Below, piece after piece: positions 23,302 to 34,719 of a stretch of DNA of 64,000 nucleotides. Both the position numbers and the translations under genes were made by a program. The DNA lies in assembly GCA_018894105.1 (NCBI GenBank), contig CM032125.1:2108001-2172000 (forward strand), written 5' to 3'. Numbering within the stretch: the first letter of the stretch is position 1; the number at the start of each line of letters is the position of its first letter. The stretch is from Jacaranda mimosifolia (lineage: Eukaryota > Streptophyta > Magnoliopsida > Lamiales > Bignoniaceae). The notes under the pieces were generated by a model, which saw only the letters and a program-made list of their open reading frames with translations, had not been told where the DNA came from and did not search any database.

Positions 23302-26300
23302 TGTAGCGCCCCATCCAGGAGTTGCCTGCTTTTGGACTGAGGTGCTACTCAAATCTTTTCCATAATAATTTAAATCCAAAATGCATCTCTAAAATTCAAT
23401 TTCAATTCATAAGACTGCACAGCAACCCAAAATTTTACAACTCAAATGATATGAGCTTAGCACTGACTCAAAATATCATTTCAGAGTGCGCAATATGTAC
23501 AATCAAAGACAACAAAATTCAAACTCCAAGAGACACTACAAGAAGTGCAACATGTTCATATTCTAAAGTCTCATAAATAACAGCATATTTCAACTTAAAA
23601 TAACACTACACGCCAACATTATATACAAGCTAACAGTCTTCCAATTGAGTTCAGTCTTGTCCACAATCTCAAATCCCATAGTCACCATCAGATGATATCC
23701 AAACACCTATCATAAACAGTTCTTCCGAGCAAGCATCAGTCCTCATTCTTCACTATTCATATATGTCTGAAAATATTTAAGAAATGCATAGGAGGGTGAG
23801 TCTTAAGGACTCAGTGAGGGAAATACGTAGCGGTAGATAGAGGAAAAATGTTGAATTTTTCAATGGCAATAAACAAGGTCATGCATTAATAATAAATCAG
23901 ATAATCAGTTCATGATTAACGGTAATCAGATTTAGACTCATAAAAACATGAAACATGTAAACATTTAGCTGGCTTGCTAGCATCCTTCCTTATTGCTCCT
24001 TGATGAATACAAGATAACTTTTCAATATCATTTAACTTGAACTTGAAAACTTTCTCCTTATCTCTCCATTTGCTCGAGCAAACAGCCCGGCATGTATCAA
24101 CTTGCTTTTATGGCATGGTCGACCGCGGCATGCCTAATCCCACCACTCATAATTTGCTACCTCCAGCTACTTGTAAGTCAAGATCGTAGGTGGGTACTAG
24201 CTAGGAGATCTGTCACCATCGATCCGCACTACTCGGCCGTCTTTCCAGACCTAGCCCCGTGCCCAACTTCCCGTGGCGTCCCTCTAGGATGAACTTCCCA
24301 AGGGTGTCCCCGTGGGTTGAATGATATAATGCCAAAATATATCAATTCAACTTTTCAAGCAATAACATGAACATTTCAAAACTTTACCAAATTTGCAATT
24401 TACAAGGCAAAACATTTTCCAATAACGGCCGGCAAGGCCTATTCCAATAAACAAGGTGCATGAACAATTTAAGAGAACTTCTGACACAAATAGGTCTAGT
24501 ACTGAAATCCAGAGATGCCAACAGGGACAGACTCAAGAGGGCCCCCCACTAGACATGCCCTGTCAACTAGTGTGGCTCTTTGCTCTGCTCGGCACATATT
24601 TTACAATACTGATCGAACAAGATATTTAAAAGGGCCAAGATTTTCAACGTTCAATTGCCAACAAGGCAAAACAATTTAACAAATATGCTAACAAAGCGAT
24701 CAACGATACACTTGAACAATCAACTTCAAATAGAGTTTACAAGTTCAGAAAGATTCATAGATTTTGATTGAAAAATAGTTATTTTCAAGAAAAGACGGAT
24801 AAAATACCCATTTGTTTCAAATCAAGAGATGTCGAACCTGAGGTTCGACAATCAACAACGGTATTTGAGGTAGATATCTAATTAGCAGAACCTAATGGGT
24901 TCAACGATAGATATGAAATAAGCTCATACAAAGCAAGAACCAATTTGCAGATCCCTCATAGGGGTAACAATAATTAACAGAGTATGGTACTCAAGTCAAT
25001 ACCAACCCTTACAAGGGTTTATCAAGAAAATCGATAAGTACAAAAGGTTCCAGATTGGTGGATCCTCACCTTAAAAGCCTTAGAATTGCGGTTATGTTAT
25101 AGTCTATTGGTCTGCAGTTTTCTACTCCTCGTTACCTAACCAAAAGAGTAATTTACTTACAATCAAAATCCTCATTCGACCATGTATAATCATAATTATA
25201 CAAACATCGGCCAAAAATCAATACTTAATTGGCTAAATCGATAGCCTCGATAAAGACATGCTAATAGTGCCGATCTCATTAAAGGAATATAATTGGGTCC
25301 TAAGTCATCCAATTGATCTTGCCACAACATACTAAATCGATAACAATTGTCCAATATCCCTTAAAAATCCTAATTTTATCTCAAATTTATCACATGATAA
25401 TATAAATCCGAGCTCACTAAACTTAGAACGGTACATGCATGATCCAAATCTTGGCTCTGTATCATCTCAGTTAACCCAATTATTGCCACTTAGGCTCCAA
25501 ATTCATAAAACGTGGTTTCTCTACCTAAATAACCTAATTAATCAAGATCATTATCCGATATGATAAATTTTGGGTCCATTAATTTATGTAATTATATGCA
25601 TGTCTCAATTTTTGCCGATCAATTCGCGTATTCTTCATTTGTACAATATATCGCAAGGTTTGGAGAGCATATACATACACATGCAAATAATTTAACTCAA
25701 ATTTTCATTTTTACCCAATATCTTCCTATCAAAGCTCCAGAATCACAATCAACTTGCATGCATGTAATCACCGTAACGAGATGGAAAAACTGTGCTAGCG
25801 CCACAGCCGCGTCACCGTTGCCGTCGTCATCGCCAGCCGCTGCCGCAGAAAAAGGTCACCACCATCGCCAAAATGTGCGTTTCAGCTACACGATTTGAAC
25901 CCCCAATCAATATTAGTTTCAGACATCAATTGGTCGGAAAACAGTCAACCCGCCACCAACGCCGCCACGCGATTTTTCTCCAATTCCATCGCCGTCGGTG
26001 CTTCATTCTCAAATCTAAAACCACGGTTGTGATCCTTGAGCTGAGGGCTTCAAAACCCACTACTCACATCCAAGGCTCAGTCACCAGAGATGAGAGACCC
26101 ATTACCATCGCCGTGGTTGAGTTTTCGAGCTCAAATTTAGGCCAATTCGCCAGTCAAACTAGGAAAAAAATGGGTATACTTGTGTTCTTTGTTCAGAGAG
26201 AAACATTTTGGTATATAACTTGTAAGGTAAAGCTGTTCGCCGGAGGAGATGGCTGGAGGTGGAAGATGGTGGTGCAAGGTGAAAATAGAGAAGAAAAGGG

Positions 26301-26653
26301 GGGGCTATTTTGCTATATATAAACATACTTTCAAAAATTAGGTTTTCACCCCCAAAACTTTATTCCAACCTCCACTTAAGTCCTTAAAAGTTCTTCTTTC
26401 TTCAATTTCAGTCTCTCAACTTAATTAGTGCCTCACATTGACCCCTTTGACCAATAATAATTCCATGCAAACCTACAAGATTTATAAAAATGGTCCAATC
26501 AAGTCTTCTCAAATTGCAATTCATCCCCAAAACTTTCAATTTTCATGCAATCAAGTCCTTTTTATTTATTTTCGAGCCCTAAAATCAGACCAACTAATTT
26601 CTTAATTCCTCAACTCTTATTTTCCAAAAATACTGAATTTTAGGGGTGTTACA
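23302..26653 (-). mobile_element. Solo LTR of a gypsy-type element (3.35 kb)
   Basis: Starts TGTAGCGCCCCATCC and ends AGGGGTGTTACA; in the sense (minus) strand this is TGTAACACCCCT...GGGGCGCTACA, a common form for plant gypsy LTRs. Flanks TTTGT (23297-23301) and TTTGC (26654-26658) match at 4 of 5 bases. No primer site, polypurine tract or coding domain is present. Related to the + strand LTR at 1-2594. Internal frames, including one across 25792-26322, have no recognisable domain and are treated as chance. Confidence 0.78.
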
Positions 26654-27239
26654 TTTGCAAATTATAATTTATTTATACAATAACCAAGCTTCTGATATCA
26701 ATCCTATAGAAATTCCTTTGTGGAAAAATTCTATGCTAGGTTCTTCAACTTAATAACATAAAACTAGAAACAACAAAACTGATTACAATCGCCTTGACAT
26801 ATTAAATTCGAGATCTAAATTACAATAAAGAATGATGGATACCACCCTAAAAGGAGAGACAAGAGGTAGTCAAATTGGAAAAAATAATTGTTCTTCGACG
26901 TCTTTTATTAGGGATTCAAATAAGGTAGATATTGGTAAAAGACTATGTTTAGGACAAACAATATGGACATTAATTAAAATGAAAGGAAGCTAAAAGTATG
27001 ACTGGTCGCATAAACGGTGCAAATCATATAGAGGAAGCAATAGATTATCTTAAATTGTTCTTAAAGCATGTTAGAGGCCTAAAATATTTTACATATTTTA
27101 CAATTACTTCAAATGATAATTTTTTTTTTTTTTTGTCTATTCGAAAAGCATTTGAATCAGATATACATAGAAAATAATTTATAAAATAAATAAATAAATA
27201 AGAAAATAACAAGTCACGTGCATTGCACGTGTGCACCTT
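26654..27239. other. Intergenic DNA
   Basis: No gene seen. A short palindrome GCACGTGCAATGCACGTG (minus strand, near 27215-27232) and a T-run near 27121-27135 are the only notable points. Confidence 0.45.
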
Positions 27240-27390
27240 TCTAGTATACATATAAAAAAAATTATATAAACACATATATGTATATAAAATTATTTATAAC
27301 ATATCTATACACATATATGTAAAATATATATTTCTTTTTCCCTTTGTTTAATATAAAATTAAATAATTTTATATTTATGAAATATATAAC
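27240..27390. repeat. AT-rich tandem repeat, left part
   Basis: Part of an AT-rich repeat with units of about 105-205 bp built on ATATATAACATA, TAAATTAAATACTATTTAAT and TACATACATATATA. It resumes at 38463 after the Tat element and at 59557 after the MULE1/CACTA nest, so it was the landing platform of both. Confidence 0.65.
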
Positions 27391-28235
27391 TGATATGGGA
27401 TAGCCCAACTGGACCAACCCAATAACACTCGAACAGACAAAAGATACAACATGGAACAGCCTAATTACCTATCAGGCCCAACTCATCGTTGGTCGACTAG
27501 GTTATCGATCGGGCCCAGTTCCACTGGACCTATCCACCAACACGAGTTTCAACACCTTGGCCAGTTGACCAGAGTATGATCGATCAAATCGAGGATGCCC
27601 GTTCAGCACCCAACCTGGGAGATTTGAATCCAACGAAGTTCCACTGCATCGACCAGAGTCTGCGCAAATGACTCACAGGCAAGTATTCTCCTCAGTCTAG
27701 GAGGTCGAATAGGCGCGACCACCTCTCAGTTGCATCGAATGCTCGGACAATTGGCGTGCCTTCGCATTAATGACGCGTGCCACCAACAGCACCACATTTT
27801 CTGCCGCACCAAGGTAGTGCTTGTCTCCTGTGTAATGTCCTATGGAGCTGGAGGAGAGGCCTTCTGGAATAGTACACAAATTAGAGAAGACTTAAAGGTC
27901 CTAAGGCTAGGACAAAGGCCCTTTCTATATACACAAGGACATCATAAACATATTAACCTCACCAAAAGGGCTATAAATACCCCATTGCTACTCTTCAGCA
28001 AGGTATGTACATTATCACTCAAAGCCCTCACTTTGCTGCTCTATCTTCTAGTCGATTCAATACTGACTTGAGCGTGGGAGTGCCTTCGCCAAGGGCACCT
28101 AGGCTAGCTTGATGTGTGCTATTGGTTGCAAAACTCGATCCAACTTCATTGTATAACCACTTTCTCAACCGCGCTTTCGGTCGATTGGATTAGATCACAG
28201 CCCATAACACTACCAAACAGTTCATACCATCATCA
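27391..28235 (+). repeat. Tat element 5' LTR
   Basis: Begins TGATATGGGATAGCCC and ends ACCATCATCA. A possible TATA box (GGCTATAAATACCCC) lies near 27969, with AGCAAGG shortly after it; the same sequence is kept in the 3' LTR near 38209. Confidence 0.85.
27969..27984 (+). promoter_or_regulatory. Putative TATA box of the Tat 5' LTR
   Basis: GGCTATAAATACCCC matches the plant TATA consensus and sits about 265 bp before the LTR end, where an LTR promoter is expected. The 3' LTR has GCTATAAATATCCC at the same place. Transcription has not been tested here. Confidence 0.5.
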
Positions 28236-28256
28236 TTTGACACAGTCTATGGGAAA
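28236..28256 (+). other. Primer site / leader start of the Tat element
   Basis: TTTGACACAGTCTATGGGA directly follows the 5' LTR and resembles the TTTGGCGCCGTCTGTGGGA that starts the leader of many plant Tat-type elements. G-to-A and C-to-A changes have degraded the presumed primer site. Confidence 0.55.
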
Positions 28257-28293
28257 TTTAAGTCCGTAACTGAGAAAAAATAGTTAACACTAA

Positions 28294-29765
28294 GTGAGTT
28301 GTTTCCGAAAGAGAGGAGAACAGAAGATCCCCAACCCCTCCTCTTCGACCCCAACAAAAACCAAATGTGGTTGGACCCAGCCTCAGCTAGAACAAGTAGT
28401 CACTCTGACCATGCCCCAACTCATGCAACTGATAAATGAGCAGATATCAGCTCAATTATCAGTTGCCCTCAATAAGCATAAGAATCAACCAGGCCCGATC
28501 GCTAGTACCATTCCCCAACCTTTACAGCATGAGGAGAGGCCCCCAAGAGAGGAGAAGAGCGGGCTAGAGGCCAGACGTCCCCTTCCCAGGTGAGAGGATA
28601 GCCTAGGACAATTCTCGAGGGAAGAACCTTGACCTAACCCTCGAGAAGAAGTGGCCAATTCATTAGATCACCTCGCCCAACCCATTCGAGCCCCGCAGCG
28701 CAATAAGGTCAAGCGCCTGAGACCTCAGACGAACAGAAACCTGTCCTGGGCTGATCGGAAAGAATGGGAAGAAATATTCCACCAAGTTCAACAGTTGAAC
28801 AGGCGTTTGGAAGATATTTCAAAAAGGAACTCTGAGAGGAACCCTTATTATGATGGTGCTTCCCGGCTTCATCTAGAACGGGAGTTGACATTCATGCAAG
28901 AGATAATCGACGAGCGCATAGTTGTTGATGCTAAGGTTCCTACAGGTCTGCCCAGATATGATGGCTCATCGAACTCGAATGAGCACCTATTACAATTCGA
29001 GCACATGGTGCAACTGCACGGGCACAATGAGTTCATCCACACCAAAATGCTAGTCACCACTTTCCAAGGAATTACACTGATGGGTTTGTTAAATTGGAAT
29101 TGGCTTTGATTTATTCATATGACCAGCTTTGTGACAAGTTCCTCCACCAGTTTGCTAGTCGAAGGAAAGCGAAGCTCCCCCATACCCACTTGCACACAGT
29201 TAAGCAGAACGATGGAGAATCCCTTTGAGACTTTTTCACCAGATTCAACACAGAGGTTTTGAAGATTGACAGTCCCAGAATTGAGTTTTTGATCAATGTG
29301 CTCTTCCTGGGCCTCCGACATAAAGAATACGCTAATGTACTGGTCCGTGAGCGACCAAGGACAATGGAAGAGTTGCTCGACCTCGCTGAGAGGTAAATGA
29401 CGTATGAGGACATGAACAAACTCAAATATGGCAATCCCAACAGTGACAAGAAGAAGGCTAAAGAGAAAGACGATCGACAGCACAAAGACGATCATCAATC
29501 TCCGATCAAACGCTTTCACAACTATATTGCATTAATTGAACACTGCCAGAAATGAGGTGTTGTTCCCCATCCGACATGACAACCTCCTTAAGAAGCCCAG
29601 AAACTGACCGAGACTGAAGCGATGAAAAGATCCAAAAAATATTATCACTTCCACAGGCAAAAAGGCCATGACACGGAGGACTGTTTCAATCTGCATGGTG
29701 AAATTAAAAGGCTAATTCGTCAGGGGCATTTGAAAAAATTCATCGATGAAAGAGCCCAATAAGAG
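28294..29765 (+). pseudogene. Tat gag
   Basis: Gag would form the virus-like particle of the element. The first frame (28294-28593) is a Gln-rich N-terminal segment; a second from 28651 (MANSLDHLAQPIRAPQ) carries LSWADRKEWEEIF and the Retrotrans_gag core (GLPRYDGSSNSNEHLLQFE). A frameshift near 29090 leads to QLCDKFLHQFASRRKAKLP, a stop at about 29226 (TGA, family Arg), and VLFLGLRHKEYANVL. Near 29640-29750 is YYHFHRQKGHDTEDCFNLHG, matching the CxFHxxxGHxTxxC motif of this clade with the first Cys lost, then LIRQGHLKKFI. Confidence 0.82.
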
Positions 29766-30029
29766 ACGGGTCAAACCGACTGGACTTTTCATAGAGTAAG
29801 GTCGGTTAGTCCGAGGAAAGAAGATAAAGAAAAAAAGCCTGCCCATGACCCCTACCCACCCATTAGGGGAGTGATTGATACGATTGCTGAGGCCCGACTA
29901 GAGGGGACTCCAAATCAGCAAGAAGGCAGAATTAAAGGAGGTTGGAATCAACCAAATCCTCCCTGATTGAAATAGTCTTCCAGCTCTCAACCATCGTAGA
30001 ACCAATCTCTTTCTCCAACGCCGACCTCT

Positions 30030-30465
30030 CCCATATTGAGAATCAAAGGCAGACAACAAGCTGGATTACCTCCTTGTGGTATCTGTTGAGATAGACAACT
30101 TTGAGGTCAAGAAGGTGTTGGTCAACGTAGCCCTACAAACATAATTTTCTTGTCGATACTAAAAAGAATGAACATGGGGAAGCTAAAGTTTGAACCAGTG
30201 TGCACCCTGCTTGTTGGATTCGTGGGGTCAGAGATCATTCTCGAAGGGTCTATAAACTTGTCCACTTCATTTAGAGAGGCCCCTCGGTGAAGAACGCTCA
30301 TAGTTAACTACCTGGTCGTTGATGCGCCCTTTTCTTACAATGCTATTATTGGATGACCAGCGCTGAATGATTTCAGAGTCATTATCTCGACCTATCACAT
30401 GAAGGTCAAGTTTTCGACAACCACCAGAACTGGCAAACTTTTCTGCAACATGAAATAAGCTTGAC
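30030..30465 (+). pseudogene. Tat protease region
   Basis: LVVSVEIDNFEVKKVLVN (about 30070-30125) corresponds to the strand leading to the aspartic protease active site, but the expected DSG/DTG is not there: the frame reads VLVNVALQT and stops. The downstream half is clearer: DAPFSYNAIIG, a TGA for the family's Arg at about 30352, and VIISTYHMKVKFST. The active-site Asp therefore appears lost. Confidence 0.65.
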
Positions 30466-30789
30466 ACTATTATAGAATCTCAGTGGAGGAGAATGAATAG
30501 AAGGCTTGACCAAAACTGAAACCCTCATGGGACATCCCAGTAACGAAACCTGAGGAGGGGCAACAAAACAAGAAGTGAAAGCTAGAGGAGACTACGGTCG
30601 AACCCATCAGAGAGTTCAAGACCATCGAGCTCGAGCCTGGGAACCCTGACAAAACCACCAGGATTGGGATAGATCTAAGGAGCAACATGGAGTGCTTAAT
30701 GGTCGACTTCCTCAGAAAGAATATTGATGTTTTTGTTTGGAAAGCTTCCAACCAACAAAGAATTAATCCCAGCATCATCGTCCACCACC

Positions 30790-31500
30790 TAAATCTAGAT
30801 CCCTCATTCAAACCAGTCAAATAGAAGACCAGGACCTTCAATGCTAAAAGATGCCAAATCATTGAAGAGGAGGTCAACAAACTTTTAGAAGCAAGATACA
30901 TTACATAAATTCAATATCCAAGTTGGCTTTGTAATGTAGCCCTTGTCCCTAAGAATGAGGGAAAGTGGCGAATGAGTAATAATTTTACCGATTTGAATAA
31001 AGCTTGCCCTAAAGATGCTTACCCGCTACCTCGTATAGATTTATTAGTAGACTCTACTATTGGTTGTAATCTTTTGAGTATGATGGATGCATTTCAAGGT
31101 TACTATCAAATTTTCATGGCCCCCAAAGACAGGGATAAGACCTCCTTTGTGGTCCCCGATGGTGTATATTATTTTTTGGTCATACCTTTTGGGATAAAAA
31201 ATGCAAGCGAAACCTACCAGAGACTTGTGAACTTTATGTTCAAAAATGACATCAATAGGACCATGGAGGTCTATATCGACAACATGATTGTTAAAACAGA
31301 AAAAGAACACAATCATCTGGCCAACCTCAACTACATATTTTCAATATTGTGAGCGTTTAGCATGAAACTCAACCCTAACTAGTGCACGTTCGGGGTGAGA
31401 GGAGGCAAATTGTTGGGCTACATGGTTAGTTAAAGAGGCATCAAAGCAAACCCACAAAAGATCTAAACCATTTTGGACATCACACCTTCTTGAACAGTCA
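30790..31500 (+). pseudogene. Tat reverse transcriptase
   Basis: The domain would copy the element's RNA into DNA. Seen in order: KTRTFNAKRCQIIEEEV, a stop at about 30906, LVPKNEGKWRMSNNFTDLNK, ACPKDAYPLPRIDLLVD, MMDAFQGYYQIFMAP (first catalytic Asp kept), TSFVVPDGVYYFLVIPFG, and YIDNM at about 31271 where the family has Y(V/I)DDM. The second Asp of the catalytic pair is thus Asn (GAC to AAC). A stop ends the frame at 31350, and further conserved sequence (LNPN*CTFGVRGGKLLGYMVS) follows with stops. Inactive. Confidence 0.92.
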
Positions 31501-31514
31501 GAGACTTTCAGTGT

Positions 31515-32090
31515 TTGGTCGGAAGAATTATAGCTCTGGGGTGGTTCATTGCTCAACTAGCTAACAAGAGCCTACCATTTTTCAAAATCCTTAGAAATAC
31601 GAGGAAGTTCAAGTGGACAGAGCAATGCGACCAAGCCCTGGTAGAATTGAAGCAATACCTTTCAACACCCCCAATGCTAGCCAAGCCTGAGGTCGCAGAG
31701 ATTCTGTATATTTATTTGGCAGTCTCATCGGTAACAATTAGTTCAGCATTGGTCTCGACTAGAAATGGCACCGCCCATCGACATGTCTACTACAGCAGCA
31801 AGGCGTTGTAGGGCCCGGGACACAATTACCTGGAGATCAAAAAATTTGCCCTTGCTTTGGTCACTGCAACTAGGAAATTGAAACCTTACTTCCAATCTCA
31901 CTCCATTGTCGTCTTGATGAATCAATCGTTGAAGCAAGTGCTATCAAAGCCCGATACATCGGGAAGGTTGACGAAGTGGGCCATCGAGTTAGGGAAATTT
32001 GACATCATCTTCCAGCCTCGAACTGCTATAAAGGCCCAAGTGTTAGCAGACTTTGAGGAGGGACTCGACTTGCTCGGTGAACTCGACCAG
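31515..32090 (+). pseudogene. Tat RNase H linked to RT
   Basis: Reads FKILRNTRKFKWTEQCDQAL, LSTPPMLAKPEVAEILYIYL, SSALVSTRNGTAHRHVYYSS, a stop at about 31809, then NYLEIKKFALALVTATRKLK, PYFQSHSIVVLMNQ and GRLTKWAIELGKFDIIFQPR. This is the normal gypsy RNase H region. Confidence 0.85.
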
Positions 32091-32480
32091 GATTTCTTCA
32101 TGTGGACTTTGCATATCGATGGTTCGGTGACTTCCTAATGAGGAAGAATTGGCATTTTCCTGCATTCCCCACAGGCCAAGAAATATGACTTGGCAATTAA
32201 ACTCAATTACCCTATTACAAATAATGAAGCAGAGAATGAGGCCCTTCTTACTGGTATGAGGATGGCCGTCGATAGGGGAGTCGAGCATCTGGCAGCCATC
32301 AATGATTTCCAGCTGGTCGCAGAACAGTTCAAAGGAAACTTCGAAGCTAAGGAGGCTACGATGAGCAAGTATTTGGCCGAGGTCAAAAGGTTATAACAAC
32401 TGTTCAAGAAATTCACCCTTAGCCAAGTCCCTTGATCAGAAAACGAAAGGGCCGACGCCCTGTGAAAATTTGCTAGCTCG
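32091..32480 (+). pseudogene. Tat additional (archaeal-like) RNase H
   Basis: A second RNase H follows the first, as in Tat-lineage elements. LHIDGSVTS supplies the first Asp, NNEAENEALLTGMRMA the Glu, AAINDFQLV the second Asp, and ENERADAL the last Asp, so the D-E-D-D set is still visible. Stops occur after VTS (two, near 32137), at 32394, at 32433 and at 32462. Confidence 0.8.
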
Positions 32481-32714
32481 ACAAAGGGAACCAAGGATTG
32501 AACCATCACATTTCTGGTCATCAACAAACCCACCATAGGCAATCTCAACAAGAATTTGGTAGGGCAGATCGAAGAGGCACCTCCCTCTTGGCAGGATGAA
32601 ATAAAAGCTTACTTAGGATAGGGGAAAGTTCCCAAGGATAAGGCACAAGCAGCAGGCTCGGGAGGTTTTACAAGAACTCTATTCAGGAATCTGTGGCAAT
32701 CACTCCAGATGACG

Positions 32715-33690
32715 ATCTTTGGCCCACAAAATCATTAGGCATGGTTATTTCTAGCCAACTTTACTGAAAGACACTGTCAACTTTGCCAGAAAATGTCCAT
32801 CTTGCCAGGTCCACTCCAATATACCCCACTAGCTTGCGTCACCGTTAGTGCCCATTTAGTTCACATGGTCGTTTGACCAGTGGGGGATAGATATAGTCGG
32901 CTCCTTCCCAAAAACCACAGGTCAAAGGAAATTCATGATCGTCGTGGTTGAATACATCACGAAGTGGGTCGAAGCAGAAACGATCTCGAAAATAACCGAC
33001 GCGGGCATTGAAAGTTTATTATAGAAAAATATTATCTATCGTTTTGGGTTGCCCAAATTATTGATATCAAACAATGGGACGTAGTTCCAAAGTAGGAGCA
33101 CGAGGAACTAGTGTGAAAGCCTGGGAATTTGAAAACACTTCATTTCAGTCGGGAACCCTCAAGCCAATGGACAAACGGAAGTCACCAACAAAATTGTCCT
33201 AGACCACCTCAAGGCTCGACTTGAAGGATCCAGAGCGAGTTGGGCAGACGTCCTCCCTAGGGTGCTGTGGGTATATAGAACTACCCCTAGGACTCCCACA
33301 AGTCACAATCCCTATAGTCTAGCCTACGGGTCAGAAGCAGTTGACCCAACAGAACTTATACAACATACTACTCGGGTGATCTACTACAACCCGATCAGAA
33401 ATAACTCTGAAAGGGAATTCGACCTGGAAACAATCAACGAGTTGTGTCAGTAAGCATACACAACAATGCAAAGATATAGGTCAAAGATGGCCCAGCATTA
33501 CAACAAGGGAGTTCGACCAAGAAGCTTCAAAGTAGGAGACCTCATCCTCAAGAAGGTTGAAGTCTCAAAGAATATAGGCAAGCTCAATCTGAAGTGGGAA
33601 GGCCCGTACTCGGTGGTCGAGGTGGCGAAAAACAACTCCTACCAACTATTGGATATAAGTGGCAACAAGCTCTCTCGACCATGAAATGCG
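32715..33690 (+). pseudogene. Tat integrase
   Basis: Integrase would insert the DNA copy. The zinc-binding region is partly visible (KIIRHGYF, then FARKCPSCQVHSNIPH). The core shows FDQWGIDIVGSFP with the first catalytic Asp, RFGLPKLLISNNGT with Asn in place of the second catalytic Asp, a stop where Gln is expected in GT(Q)FQ, and NPQANGQTEVTNK with the Glu kept. The C-terminal part is the best preserved: VLWVYRTTPRTPTSHNPYSL, RPRSFKVGDLILKKV and KLNLKWEGPYSVVEV. The frame ends near 33684 at a TGA in place of Trp in RP(W)NAVNL. Confidence 0.92.
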
Positions 33691-33808
33691 GTGAACTTGA
33701 AAAAAAATTATATATAAAGAGACTAAAGTCTCCACTTAACTGTATTGACATATGATCTCAGATCAATAAAAACTACTTAAGATTCTACAACCACTTGCTC
33801 AAGCCAGC

Positions 33809-34060
33809 AACTAAGGCTTCTAGCCCCAAATTGATAAACGAGTTAATCGTTTAAAGTCGACCCTATAGTCGACCTCACATCGGTTTCAAACTGCAAACTA
33901 AGGCTTCTAGCCCCAAATTGACAAACGAGTTAATCGTTTAAAGTTGACCCTGTAGTCGACCTCACATTGGTTTCAAACTGCAAACTAAGGCTTCTAGCCC
34001 TAAATTGACAAACCAGTTAATCATTTAAAGTTGACCACAAAATCTGTTTCAACAGCAATT
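33809..34060 (+). repeat. 87-bp tandem repeat after integrase
   Basis: Almost three units, each starting AACTAAGGCTTCTAGCCC (33809, 33895, 33982) and containing GTTAATC(G/A)TTTAAAGT and TAGTCGACCTCACAT. Tandem repeats between pol and the 3' end are common in Tat/Ogre elements. Confidence 0.8.
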
Positions 34061-34700
34061 TGGAGCTCCAAGCCCAAACATAACAAGTTGATCGTCTAAA
34101 TTCGACTATGCCAAACTTGATAAAGAACAACTTATTTAAAATTAACTATATTGTTGAACACAACCTAACATCGACCTTGTAGTTGATAATCAAGTCGTTC
34201 CACTGACATATGCATTACAACGACAATGTTGAGCATCAATTCTATTTACTAAAGCGGTCCACAATCGACCATGTCCCTAAGCTAATACATTTGATTGCGG
34301 GAAAAGATGCATTAGGTTAACCAAAGAGTCGACAACAAAGACTATTCCAAGTATTGTTTTAAATAAGTCAAGTCGACTGGAACATCATTAGATTTTTTGG
34401 ACTGTTCCTTTATAAGTCGATCTCATAATCAACCAATCACTTGGCTCTAAACCAATTAAACATTACTCATTCCCTTTCTTAGGAGATTGCATTATAAGAA
34501 TTCTTATTTGAAATCAAATTGTTCATTTCGTCATTTGTTAAGTGCAAGCAATTGACAAGAATGAAAGCACTAAAATGGAAAAAGAGTATTGAATACATGT
34601 GGATAAGCAGAAAGTATCATTCATTGTATTTAAACATCCAGTTACAAAATTACAAAAACAATAAGAGCAAACGCCATGCAGGGCAAACAGAATTCAGTCA
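34061..34700. other. Tat 3' non-coding spacer
   Basis: No coding region seen. Scattered GTCGA(C/T) motifs continue from the upstream tandem repeat. Confidence 0.5.
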
Positions 34701-34719
34701 ATTAAAGCAGTAAAGACAA

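Noticed and set aside
25792..26322. A 176-codon + strand frame
   Set aside because: It is inside a solo LTR whose sense strand is the other one, and the region homologous to it at 1-400 is not open. Composition-driven.
29111..29519. Two overlapping minus-strand frames of 124 and 134 codons
   Set aside because: They are shadows of the gag reading frame on the + strand, which has the recognisable motifs.
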